Below are positions 51,055 to 62,859 of a stretch of 64,000 bases of DNA, one piece after another (position 1 is the stretch's first letter; every line of letters starts with the position of its first letter). A program made the translations under genes and the position numbers. The stretch comes from Vitis vinifera (taxonomy: Eukaryota > Streptophyta > Magnoliopsida > Vitales > Vitaceae), in assembly GCF_030704535.1 (NCBI RefSeq), contig NC_081815.1, forward strand, positions 2,805,001 through 2,869,000. The letters are read 5' to 3'. The notes below the pieces were generated by a model. The model was not told the origin of the DNA, ran no database searches, and worked only from the letters and a program-made list of their open reading frames with translations.

Positions 51055-54000
51055 CTATCTCAAACTTTCATCTGCTATGATGCCACCTAGCTTGTCTTTT
51101 TGAGGGACGAATCGCCAGAGGTCCACTGCAATATCCACTTCTTTCTTCTTATGAAATTTGTATAGCTGCTGTACGTCGTATCTCAGCTGTGGGGACAACA
51201 AGAGAATAAGATACCAAGATGTCAGTTTCATAAAAATAGCAATATTCATGTCTCCACCAAAAACATGCTCACTCATCCAACTATGAACATAACCTGCATT
51301 AATTTCATGAATAAAGTGGAGGGACAATTTATTAACAATTTAATAGAGCATTTAGACAGAATAAGAATGAATAGAGAGAAACATGATGCAGTCAAAAGTC
51401 ATGTCCCTCAAGTGGTTGAAAAATGGATTCATTAGATTCCTTCAATTTTTGAAATTTTCAAGTTAAATTTTGATGGTTCAAGGGTAGAGAATAGAAGTGC
51501 ATCATGATGAGTTATTAGAGATTCTAATGGTATAATAAAAGTGGTTGCAAGTAGGCATATGGGCAATGCGTCAATAATTATTGCAGAATGTATGGCTTTT
51601 AAAGATGGTGTGTTAGCTGCTAAAAACAATGGGTTCTTAAATCTAGAGATTGAAGGTGACTCAAAAGTAGTGATAGATAGTTGTAACAAAAAGAGTAACA
51701 TTCCTGGTTCTATTATGTTGTTAATGAAAGATATTTGGAAGATAACTCAAGACCTTAATGTTTGTATTTGTTGTTATATTTATAAAGAAGCAAATAGAAC
51801 AACAGATTATTTAGCTAAAAAATGTATCTATAATTTAGAGTCTTGTCACTTGGAGGTCAGATTTTCCTAGAGATGTTATAAAGTTAGACTTCGAAGATTA
51901 TTGCAGTTCTTTCAATAAATGTGTAAATACTCTACTTTGTAATTTCTTTCCATTAAAAAGGAAAAAAAAAGAAGTCATTTTTACTGTTTTAGTACCTCAC
52001 ATAAAACTTCAGCACTACTAGCGTTGAAATTGCGCAAAGCTGCCTTTCTCACATGCTGCAAATACCAAAAAATGAACTCATTGTTGTACACATGATAAAT
52101 ATTTTTAAAAACAGCTGATTTAGAAATTATATTACCATAGGAGGAACAAAACAAAACAGGCCAAACGCATGCCTTTCCATCATATGAACAACCAAACAGT
52201 AGAAGACCACTAGGAAGCAAGATTTTGACACTAGATGAATTCAGGTTTCATGTTACAAGAAGCGACAAGCAACAATGCACCACCAACATTAAATACATTG
52301 AGTACAAATCTTATGATGCAACCCATTAACATGTGACTTCAAATAAAGAGATATAACATGAACATGGAAGACCCAGAAAATACAGAATAAATCAGTCCTA
52401 GCAACAAAATTTATAGGATAAAAAGGTGTATAACTGAATGATTGCAACTTCATTCAGATTGCAAGAGTGGTCCAAATGGATTTCACATTCACAATAATCC
52501 AACAGGGGTGACCCCTAAGGCCTGGCTTAACTGGCTAGGGTGTGTGAGGATGAGGTAAGTTCTAGTTTGGTTCTGCATAAAAGAAAAAAAATTACTTATA
52601 AAAGGAGAATGCTACTTGAGTGCATCTTGCAGTGGGTCCTGGACCACTGAATATATGCCATGTCTTCTATTTAAGTGCTTAAGAATCAAAACTTGGGGTT
52701 TGAGGCTCAAAGAAAGTTTTGTATATAATGTATAATACTATATTTAGCTATTTTTATCACTTGAAAAAGGCCTACTGCTGAAAATAGTAGCACTACTTTC
52801 CCAAATAATTTGTAAAAGGCAGATCTGATCAAGCTTACAACTTTAGCTTACATCTCTTGTTGAGCTCTTATGCAAAGAATAAACTGCTTGAGAAGCCACC
52901 TGACACAACCAATTAATGAAAATAGATTAATTAGAACAAATATAAATCACAAGCATGTATCTGAAAAATGAGAAAATGGTACCATCTTTACCTTCAAAGC
53001 CACAGCGAGAAAATCCATGTCAGCCCCCTTCTTCCGTGTTCCAAATGGAGGATTCATTACAACAGTATCAACAATTTGACCTACATAAGAGATAATCATT
53101 GTTACATGGACATAAAATTAAAAGACAAGTGCAGTAATATATGTTGAAGAGCATGTATACAGAGAACATATATACAATTAGCTATTCAATTGAAGAAACA
53201 AGGATTAGGATGTCTATTAAGAAATAATTAGCATAAAATCTCATGGAAGGTCATATTTAAGAACTCAAATGTAGATTCTATAAAGGCTTGTGCATGTTGT
53301 GATCCAGCCCAAGTCCAATTTTGTACATTAAAATTAGTCTGGACCAACTCCAACCCTTGTGGGCCAAAATTTTAGCCTCATGCTGGCTCAACTTGATGTG
53401 TGGTAAAGGCTTCATATTCAATGGGCTACAAATCTTCTCAGTTATACTCTCTTTTATTGAGTTTGAGCCACCTCAAGTCTTCTGATCCTATCTTGATGAT
53501 GCTTTGGTTAGTAGAAGTGCCAACTCCAAATTTCATCAAATTTATCGTTAATCTCTGAAAGGAATTTGTATGAAGAGAGTGTTTTAAAGAGAATGTGGAA
53601 AGATAGGATATAGATGCATTTTCCCATTGCAACGTCCTCACAAACTACACCTTTTTAAATAACTATTACAAGAAACCTAACACAATCCTATCTTGTAGCA
53701 AAAAGACTGCTCTCTTTCATTACTCTAGTAACATTCACAAGGGAAGACCAAGGAAGAAGATGGTATAGTCGGCAAGGTTGAAGACGTTTAAACTGTTCAG
53801 AGTGGAGCAATCTATTCTCGAACCTGAGAGAACGTGGAGAAAAACTCATCAAGTAATTAGAGTAGAAGCTGTTTTCCCAAGGAGGAAGAGTATGATAAAG
53901 AAAAACCAAAAATCAGAGCACCTACTTCAACTACCCATTGAAATCATACAGAGGTAGTGACAGTTTCTCGATGAAAAGGATACTGGAACAATAGGTCATT

Positions 54001-56645
54001 GATTCACATCTCAACTGATTTCTTCAAAAAGGTGAAGCATTATCAAACTTTTTATCCAGTGACGAGAAAAGAACTACTATGACATCATGGACAAAATCAA
54101 GGCTTGGAGTTGAAGCATTGGACCAAGAAGTGAAATGTATCATATGAATTTCAAGAACTGGGTGAGCCTCAACAAGCTTGTGCATAATAGCATGTGGATA
54201 CAACTCATTGAGGATAACCAATTCAGGGCAGAGGTGGATTCAATGGTACTACAGTAGCTTGAGCTAACTTGGGAAGGGTGGAAGAAACATGCAGGGATAA
54301 AGATTGACATTGAATATTAAGAGAGGAGGCACCCCTGTTAACAATGCTTATTAATAGCTTAAGTGTCTTCACCGTTGTCAGCTTCATTACTTTCTTTTTT
54401 ATACTGTCTTGAATGTTACTAGAAAAATTGCTAGAGAGAAAGGTTTATATGCCACTACATCGTGTTTATTATAATAGAGATTTTTCAAAAATTGTTAGCT
54501 TACTTAGGATGGCATTTAACAAGACAAATCCTCCTGAAATAGGAAAAGAGAGGGTTTCTAATTTCTATGAAACATTAAGCTCAATAGAGAGTTCTATTTC
54601 AATGTAAAGATCATCAAGATAAGAACACATTTGGACCTCTACTGAACATCTCTCAAAAAACTTCCTCTAAAATGAACAACTCAAATTTTGATGAACATTT
54701 TTTTATGGTACATTCTGTCTTTTATTTTGAAGTAGGTTATTGTGAAACTAAATACTTTGTAAAACATTTTAACCATCAAAAAGAGTTTTTACACAATCAA
54801 AAAGTTGCAACAAATAGGCTTTTAGTAAGTATTTTACAAGTACTTATACTAATTCATTAACAAGTAGCAAAGAAACAAGTAATTGCTTGTAAGATGGGGA
54901 TCCTTTTCCTGTATGAGAGGGTCTATTATCAAGGAATCCTGCTGACAGTCAAAAGAAAAAACAGCCGAATTGAACATTTTGCCTGAATTTGGAATTTAGT
55001 ATTCGTTACTGGATGTTATGAATAATAAGCACATTACTAAACCTTTGATCTGATGAACATGTAACTAAAAATTGCAGTGTACCACGTTTAGTGACACCTT
55101 CTATCTTCAGAAAGCTCCTAAATTGACAATTATTATGAATTCTTGATAGGTTGTCTTATTCATTTTTGTCCTTATGAGGACTTGAACCTGAAACCTCCCA
55201 CCCATACACCCCAACCTTTATACTAGTTGAGCCAGGCCTCAAGGGCTCCTAAATCGACGATTATGCTCTGCACTTGTTGCAGTCAGTAATGAATGACAAC
55301 ATCAATGTTGAGTAGTAAACTTTGTTTATTTTAAATTTTAGGGAAATCATGAGTGGTAGGCATCACATATAGCCCCAATCTCAAATGAAAGAGTAAATAT
55401 AATGACAGTTTCATTGAAGTACACTTTTACAGGGAGAAATTAGGTAATGGGGAAAAGTGATGTGGAGGAAAAGGTAGCATGCTTAATATTTTATCATCAT
55501 TTTAGAGGGATCAAGAAACAAACCTCTCCATCCCAAGTTCTTGACATCGCAGTGCACAAAATTCATATCCAACTGCAGTTGAAATCGATTAACACAGCAA
55601 TGTGTAAGTTGACTACAGCTAAAACATAAAAATGTTCTTTACTCAGTAAATAATTGCATCAAATGATATGAGATTTAAAATGAAATTAAAAAAGAACTCC
55701 ACCAATTTAATGCATGAAGTTGCAGCACAACAGATCTAGACAGGATGACGGAGAGAAAATACTAAGCTAGGGGGAACAAGACATACCTCAAGATCCTCTG
55801 CATTTAGTGAAGCAATTTCAAGTGATTGAGGATCAATATCGAGGCCAATAACATGTCTGTTGAAAAATAATCAAAAGTGACATAAAAAATAAATAAATAA
55901 ATAAAAAGGATGTATAAATCAAAAGCTTGCTAAAAAAAAATCGAATTTATCTTTGTTTTAATTTTTATGAAATCAATATTATGGATTTAGAATTTGGGGT
56001 AGGGGCATGTAGCTTTATAGGGCTGAGTCTTAAAAGTATTATGAAGCTTAAAGGGTTGAAGTAGAAAGAAAAATGGGCAAAAGCTATACTACTCACTCAG
56101 CACCCAAGAGAGCAGCTGCCACACCCAAAGTACCACACCCACAACCAAAATCAGCCACTACCTTGTTACTCACGTCACCAAATGAATTCTCCGCCTTACC
56201 AAATTTCCAAACAACAATGAACACCATTACAATTAGAGCAGAAACTGAAGCGAATATGAAGATAAAGGAAGAAGGATCAACAAATGAATAAGCATAAAAT
56301 ATGTATAATGTTAGAGAATGATACAGTGTAGAGCATCCGAGAGGCAATATGAGGGCCAGTCGGGTACTGTTCCAGTTCCACCTGCAGTAGCAACAAACCA
56401 TCTCAATTCACTCAATCAGACGTGTTACGACTTGGTACTGTTAACTATACTCCGTTTGGCAACCGAGAAAAGGTAGGAAAAGAAGAGACAAAGAATGCTT
56501 TGGAATGCTCAAATTGCAATGTTACAGTTGGTTTTTCGATAATTTTCTGAGCAACCAAACAGAGAGAACATGAAAGGAGAGAGACCTTTGGGTTGGAGAA
56601 CTGTTGAAGATCACCGAGGAAGGATTCTAACTGCTTCAGCTTCAT
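51055..56645 (-). CDS. METTL5: METTL5-type 18S rRNA N6-adenosine methyltransferase
   Basis: SAM-dependent methyltransferase that places a single m6A on 18S rRNA in animals; the plant orthologue is expected to act likewise. Nine exons join in frame to 220 aa, close to the animal length of about 209: 56586-56645, 56325-56381, 56097-56194, 55787-55856, 55524-55572, 52992-53080, 52852-52899, 51996-52055 and 51055-51186 (TAG). Landmarks: MKLKQLESFLGDLQQFSNPK start, VELEQYPTGPHIASRMLY, SAM-binding DFGCGCGTLGVAAALLGA (from D54), GLDIDPQSLEIA, and the catalytic NPPF (121-124) inside DTVVMNPPFGTRKKGADMDF. The C-terminus has YDVQQLYKFHKKKEVDIAVD. Introns at 51187-51995, 52056-52851 and 53081-55523 are swollen by retroelements. 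Confidence 0.95.
51390..51972 (+). mobile_element. LINE fragment with RNase H domain in METTL5 intron
   Basis: Plus-strand (antisense to METTL5) remnant of a plant LINE tail: RNase H-like segments with LNFDGSR, then AECMAFKDGVLAAKNNGF, IEGDSKVVID and NRTTDYLAK, which carry the usual D-E-D-D acidic residues. The first part is broken by in-frame stops near 51505. An A-rich run at 51960-51970 is the 3' tail, only about 25 bp from METTL5 exon 8. No target-site duplication found by eye. Confidence 0.8.
52505..52600 (+). mobile_element. tRNA-derived SINE fragment
   Basis: CCCCTAAGGCCTGGCTTAAC followed by TGGCTAGGGTGTGTGAGGAT matches the head of the better preserved SINE at 55134-55244 (A-box-like TGGCTTAACTGG), ending in an A-rich tail. 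Its B box is degraded (TAGTTTGGTTCTGC). Lies in intron 7 of METTL5. Confidence 0.65.
53090..55110. other. Enlarged METTL5 intron, unidentified repeat
   Basis: Intron 5 (53081-55523) is 2.4 kb. The part 53280-54300 is less AT-rich than usual intron DNA, with several medium open frames on both strands (53688-53909, 54024-54221), and could be retroelement-derived. I could not recognise a protein in it. Confidence 0.35.
55114..55264 (-). mobile_element. SINE with 20-bp target-site duplication
   Basis: A 111-bp insert (55134-55244) flanked by GCTCCTAAATTGACAATTAT (55114-55133) and GCTCCTAAATCGACGATTAT (55245-55264). On the minus strand it begins CCTTGAGGCCTGGCTCAACT with A box TGGCTCAACTAG, and has B box GGTTCAAGTCC at 55188-55178. 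These are the pol III promoter boxes of a tRNA-derived SINE. In METTL5 intron 5, same strand as the gene. Confidence 0.85.
56451..56575. mobile_element. Short MITE in METTL5 intron 1
   Basis: Ends CCGTTTGGCAACCGAGAAAA and, complemented, CTGTTTGGTTGCTCAGAAAA, forming terminal inverted repeats about 20 bp long around a 125-bp non-coding element. It occupies about half of intron 1. Confidence 0.7.
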
Positions 56646-58638
56646 CTTCTTCCAATCAACGATAATTTTGGAAAAGGGAATAGAGGTGGGTTCATCCCCT
56701 TTTTGAAAGGAAACCCTAATTTTTTTTCTTTTCCAAAATTAGAAAAAGGGAATTTAATGGGATATACTGGGAATTTTAACTTTAGTTCGAGCCATTTATG
56801 AATTATGATACGCGATTCATCCGGGATATTAATATGCGATGCATCTCCTTTTTCCCTGTTGCTCCCTTTCAATCTGGGACGTCCACGTGGCAAAGGGCCC
56901 AAAAGGTTGTTTTTGGAATTCCGATAAAAAGTACAAACCGGATTTAAAATAATTGTACGCTGATTAGAAAGAAAAAGTAATTTGCAGAATATGCTACTCA
57001 CGAATATAGTTCCAAGATTACCATGGTCTGACCCAGATAAGGAAAAAGAAATTGCAAGAAAAAATTGTCCAAAATATATTTTCGAAAAAATGAAACCAGA
57101 AAACATTTTTTCATGAAAATTTTCAGTCCAAAATAGACAAATATATATATTTTTTTCATTTTAAAATGTCTTTTAGAATGAGGATTTTAGTTCAAAATAA
57201 GTGTTGATTTTTTTTTTTTCAAATTTAAAAAAAAAAATTCCAACAAATGTAAGAAAATATTGTAAATTTTTTTTAAAAATAAACTAAAGAATGAGAGAAA
57301 AAATTATCCTTTGAATTAAGATATATTTTTTATTTACCAATTTGTAAAGATTTAAAATATAAATAAAAAAATTAAAATATTTTAATTAATTTTTAAGATA
57401 TAATATAAAATTAATGGAAACATTTTTTTAATCTGTTCAAATTATTATGAAAATGATATATAAAATTAAAAATTTTATTTAGATAGTGTTTTTCAAAATA
57501 ATTTCTCATAATAGTTAACAAATGAGAACAATTAAAATTGTCTTTTAAAAATACCATATTTTTATTTTAAAAACAGGAAATTATTTTTTCTAATTATCAA
57601 ATAAATTTTAAAAAATAAAGAAAATAGACAACTTGTGTTTGGTTCCGAAAAATACTAAGGAAATAAAAAAAATAAAGAAAATGATTTTTTTTTCATATTT
57701 AATTAGAACAATATCAAAGAAAATAAAATATAATTAAAATTAATTACTATATTTTTAAATTATTTAATTTATATATATATGAATTAAAATAACAAATAAA
57801 AATAATTTATCTATTTTTTTATTTTTCTTTACTTTCTCTTTCCTTCTACTTTTCCTTTATATTTGATTTCCATTATATTTTTCCTCAAATTTTTTGAAAA
57901 CCAAACATAGCCTTAAGATTTTTATTTTTAAAAAAAAAAAAAAACCAAATATGAAATATATTCAATCATTACATTAATACTAGTTTGGATACAATTAAAA
58001 AAAAAAAGAAAGAAAAGAAAGAAAACTTACATTTTATATTTAAGATGCTAATTTTTTTTTTAAAACCTCAATTGTTTAAGGGAAGATTCAAAGAGTTATT
58101 ACCGTTTCTATTTTTTAAAACAACAAATAAGAAATCTATGCAAATGATACATTAATTTTTTATTTTTAATTTTTATATTTAACATTAAAAATATTTTTAA
58201 AATATCTAATCATTACATTCTTTTAACAAACAATAACATATATCTTACAAAGACCTCCAGATAGATCATATGATCAAACTATTAATGAAATTACAAAGAT
58301 TTTTTTTATAAAATATTATTTTATAAACTTATAAATATGAAAATTATGAATTTAGTATATTGACTCTCAAGTTCTAATGTATAATGTGTAAAGAAAGACT
58401 TCTAAACAAGCCAAGCCAAGCCATAAACCATGATGCCACTGGTCACATGACATACTCATCAAATTAATTTTGGTTCAACTGACATAACGCCATTGTGTAT
58501 ATGTTACATGGATGATTGTTATATATCATATATGAGTCAAGGAGCCATGAATTCGCCTTAACAATACATCTGGAATAAGCTTTTCACTCACACTAGCCTC
58601 AACAAAAAGTCCCTTCATTCTTAATGAGTAATAACAAG
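56646..58638. other. METTL5 promoter side and intergenic DNA
   Basis: No gene. A G-box CCACGTGG at 56883-56890 lies about 240 bp upstream of the METTL5 start. A MITE-like inverted repeat occupies 57631-57914, and the rest is very AT-rich. The part next to 58638 should hold the RPB5 3' UTR. Confidence 0.45.
57631..57914. mobile_element. MITE-like element (~284 bp)
   Basis: Left end CTTGTGTTTGGTTCCGAAAA; complement of the right end GGCTATGTTTGGTTTTCAAA. The inner arms ACTAAGGAAA and TTTGAGGAAA continue the inverted repeat. Non-coding AT-rich interior. Confidence 0.6.
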
Positions 58639-60461
58639 TCATACCACATATCGATAGGTGATGTATCGACCTGCAGTCTCACTTGGACGAATTATCTTTA
58701 CAACTTGTCCTCGCTTCAGCCCGAAATATCTTGCAATCGGGTCGCTCACCTGAATTCGAGGTAGCTAAAAGAAGCATATATGAAAGAGCATCAGATTCCA
58801 ATGGGATTTGCAATACAAGCAGAAACAAAACAGAGTATCCCAATTCCGTGACACAAGACAATATGGCAAATCTTTTAAGTATAAACAACCAAAGACAATA
58901 GGGCGAAATCTTTTTGATAGGCAAGACAATAGGGTCATACTGCTTTGAAATATTATTGTTGCTCATCACTGACCTGTGTTTCTTTCACGGTATACCTCTC
59001 CAGCAAAGTCTTCTTCTCCTCACTGGTCAGCACCTGATGCTCAGGAACAAGAACATGTTCTTTGATGTTGACCAACAATTCTGCCTCCTGTAAAGCCAAA
59101 AAATGTTATACTCCACCTCGCCTTTTAATTTCAGAAGATAAAAGAGTAGTGAGTAATGAGAGTTTTCTCCCACAAGGACCACAACTACTTGTACAGTGTT
59201 CTTAATTAATTATGGGAAGACCTAGAGTGCAACCTGAAAAATTGCCATTTTTAATGAACCTATGAGAGCTAATTATGCTTACTTTATTTAATTGAGAAAA
59301 AAACCTGGAGAAATTGGTATTAAGTTGCAATCTTGGACAATGAATGCACTCTTATTCTTTCAGTTCATTGCTTAAGCAAGTTTGTAAAAGATATGATATC
59401 CACGGCAAATGCATTCAGTAGTCTATGTAAGGCAAATGTACACAATAGAGACTGTGCAACTGAACATATACTCAGCCGCATCTATGTGATTCCCACTCTA
59501 CTAATTCTTTTAGCAAAAAAGTAAATAAATCTGTTTGATCCAGCAATTCAATCTACACTTTTCAATAAGCTACAAAATACCATTTTACCCAAACTATATT
59601 GGCCATCAAATTACCAGGAACTTTAGTTCATTTAGAGGAGTAGATCTTTGGCCTGGAAGATCATTAGGATCTAAACAAAATTAGCGTAGGCCTTAGAATC
59701 GAATAAACTTGTACTGCTCTAGCTACTGATGCCTAATATTTCCTTACCAAGAAATAATGAAAATCCATGCAGATTGCTAGAATTCAAGAAAGCCATAGTC
59801 ACGTCTTTTTAATTTTAGGTAAAACTTTTACCTGGAAAACTTCCAAGTGGAATTTTGTTGATATTTCGTTAATGCAAGTTCGAGCAAAGGGAGTCAAATT
59901 TTGTTGAACAACCAAAATTGCTCTGAAGACATTCTCCGATTTCATGCGATTGGTGTAGGTCTTCATTGTCTTAACACCAACCTTTTGTTCTTCGGGGAAG
60001 AAAACATAAATCTGGTCAAAGAGAAACCATCAATAAGAAAACATACAAAAGAATGTAGAAAAAGAATAAGAAAGCACCATGCATCATACTACTAACATGC
60101 AACAAGTTCAATATTTTGAATAGATTATTAAGGGAAAAAATTAGTACATGAGAAACAAAAAATGATCCTATTCTTATCAGGTTTAATGAAAATCCCACCA
60201 CGACTCAAGAATCCATATTCAAAATTGATGAGACATACATGAAAAAAATAATAACTATACCTGATCAGAGCTATCAGTTCGCTTTGCTTTATTGATTACA
60301 AGGTCCTCTCTCTTCATGTTTTCACCAAATTTGCTCACAAATTGATGCTTTGTCATATTGATCTCAAAATCTCCAACAAAGTAACCCCTATCCTTCAGCA
60401 TCTGCATCACTGTTTTTCTGATTCTGAATAGCCTTGAAATTTCTTCCTCTGATGCAGACAT
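58639..60461 (-). CDS. NRPB5: RNA polymerase I/II/III subunit RPB5 (RPABC1)
   Basis: Shared subunit of the three nuclear RNA polymerases, forming part of the downstream-DNA jaw. Exons 60261-60461, 59832-60011, 58974-59087 and 58639-58749 (TGA) join in frame to 201 aa, close to the 205-210 aa typical of the family. The N-terminal jaw domain starts [20 protein letters not shown] with [14 protein letters not shown] and has VYFFP-like [16 protein letters not shown]. The strongly conserved C-terminal assembly domain runs from [20 protein letters not shown] through [20 protein letters not shown] to [14 protein letters not shown]. The start codon follows directly on a TTTTCACAG acceptor, so the 5' UTR is interrupted by an intron; the leader exon is probably near 62650-62850. 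Confidence 0.97.
58892..58934 (-). mobile_element. 19-bp LINE-tail micro-insertion with 12-bp target-site duplication
   Basis: AAGACAATAGGG occurs at 58892-58903 and 58923-58934. The 19 bp between, read on the minus strand, are GCCTATCAAAAAGATTTCG, the same LINE terminus (GCCTATCA plus A) seen at 43.6 and 46.5 kb. Within intron 3 of RPB5. Confidence 0.65.
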
Positions 60462-62651
60462 CTGTGAAAAGTAACTTTGTGAAAATCTGATTATGAAATA
60501 TGAATGAAAAATCTTCAGAACAAAATTTTCTGCGAACAAGATTTTTTCAGCTAACAAAACATGAAAACTAAAATTTCAGATTACAAAACATAAAATGTCT
60601 GATGCAAGATCATAGACATTCTAGCAATATAAGAGTTTTTTCTTTGTTATATAATGAGATAAGAAATCAAACAAGACAAAAGAAATGGAAAGAAAAGAAA
60701 AATTGCACCAAGCATCATTAAGCAATCCCACCTAGGATTCCAATGCAATCTCAGGGAGGCAATGACACCTTAGATAGCTACCGAAACTCCTATTAACTCT
60801 GTCAAATAAAATAGAAATATTACATATATATTTACATCAAATGCATATACATACATTTATAGACACATGCACCTAACTTTCTTAATTAGACTACGACTCC
60901 CTTTACTAGTGGGAATGACTCCTTTTTTCTAATCAAATTAAAAGCAAAACAAAAAGAAATTTAACTGAGAAACAAACAACCAAATTAATCCTCATAATAA
61001 AATAAAAAAAGAAATAAGTAAAAAATAATTAAAAAACCCTCCAACTAGCCTAAACTATCCTTGAGAGTGCTTCCAAAGTTGTAACCTAACTATGTCAGCA
61101 GTGCATCTTCATGATTTTGAATAATGCAATACACAATCACAACTAATACTGCTAACAAAATTTGGTCAACACTAGCCAGTGTCTCTCTACAAAATTCCTG
61201 TTGTATGTTCTAACTCAACATTCCAACTCAATCAAATAATGTTGACAATGACTGATCAACGAGCTTAAAAATATTAGCAAACTGTATATCAAAACAGCGA
61301 ACACCGAAAAGTGTTTGAAATCAGTTCTCTAGTCGCATAGAAAATATCAAAACCCTAAATATTATTGTCCCTAAGAACCCTACTCTAACAACTTGATTCC
61401 TGGAAAGTACAAGAGAAAGGAACTTCCTTGTAGGAAATGAAATTTTAATAAGCTAAGAGGACGGATGAGCAAGAAGTTCTTCAATACCATGGTTAGAGTT
61501 AGGCAGGCATAAACGTCTCAAAGAGCCCAAGTGTGGGGACATGAGCAAAGTAAGATGAAATCTAATTTGCTGTGCAATTTTTATAGAACTTTACATTCAT
61601 TTAATCAAGAACTATGACATATGAAAGCTAATGTGCTAATGCAATTTTTACAGAACCTCAGACTCAATTAATCAAGGCAATATAAGATGAAATCTAATGC
61701 ACAAATGCATCTTTGTAGAATTTCCATTTAATCAATCAAGAATCATATACTATAATTTTATGAAAAGCAAAGAAAAAAATAAAAGTGAATTGAAATTACT
61801 AATACACGATAACACAGGCCTTGAATGATTACAAATGGATCAAAATTCGTGGGTTTCAAAATTGCGTACCAGAAACAAAGCTCTAAATTTTTTTTTACAC
61901 AAAACAGGGTATCAGAAATTTTAGCAATTTAAAAAAAAAAATTCTGAAATTTACTTTTCTAAGAAAATTTTGAGATGTATGGCAAAGTCACTAATTTTAC
62001 CTTATATTTCACATCTTTATTATTTAATTATCGCAACAATCATAGCAAATTCACCTTAAAGGTCATAAAAAATTTCACCTTTTCATTATTTATCTGATAA
62101 TTAAATTCGTTTTACACTTTAAAGGTCTTCCCTTTTTTTTTCTTTTTAGGAAATAGTTTTACATATGTTGATGCTCTGCATCTAACTAAACTAAATCTAA
62201 CTTTATACAAGAAACATTCCCAAATAGCAAAGACTGTTAATTGAACAAAAATTTCAGTCTGCGCTGTAATCCTAACTGGTAGCAGCTCTGGGCTGTTCAA
62301 CGAGAAACCCTAGAATTCAAAATTTTCAGCAATAGCATTCCCAACTTATAAAGCACTACGACTGAAATCCAACCGTCTGTTTGGTCACCAATAAAAAGAA
62401 GAAAAATAAAAGAAAACCACATTGTGATTACCACATTACCTCTCTCACTATCTTTGCAAATTTTTTTTAAAAAAACTCAGATCAACTAAGGCAAAGAGTC
62501 ATGAATTTAAGTAACAGCAACTTTCTGTGTGTAAAAAAAAATTATGGTTCAAAATTTTCTTTAATTCCATTATATTTTCTCAGCATCCAAACGATTGTAT
62601 GTAACCTAAAATTCGATTGGTTGAATTGGGAATAGAGATTGGAACAGCACC
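60462..62651 (-). other. Probable 5' UTR intron of RPB5
   Basis: No coding features. Bounded on the RPB5 side by a TTTTCACAG acceptor at the ATG, and on the other by donor-like CAAG/GTGCTG at 62651. A MITE half-end (CTGTTTGGTCACC) occurs near 62379. Confidence 0.45.
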
Positions 62652-62817
62652 TTGAACTCGGAGAACGACCAAACGAAACACAACGCTTGGAGAAAGAATG
62701 ACTGAATCCAGAGATCGGTGCTTCTTGTACTGCAAGCAGACCTTGAACTCGGAGAACGACCGTAACGCCGAGTTTGGAGAAGGAATGACCGGGGCTTCTT
62801 GTCTTGTGCTGCAAGAA
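62650..62817. repeat. Imperfect tandem duplication in RPB5 leader region
   Basis: Units 62650-62739 and 62740-62817 both begin ACCTTGAACTCGGAGAACGA, then share TTGGAGAA.GAATGAC and GCTTCTTGT..TGCAAG. On the minus strand each unit ends in the same donor-like context TTCAAG/GT. Confidence 0.85.
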
Positions 62818-62859
62818 GCCCTAAAGCGGCGTATTTCAATCATGATGACGGGTTGGGTC

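Noticed and set aside
55178-55234. A tRNA gene from the A/B box pair
   Set aside because: No acceptor-stem or anticodon-arm pairing; the layout and flanking duplication fit a SINE instead.
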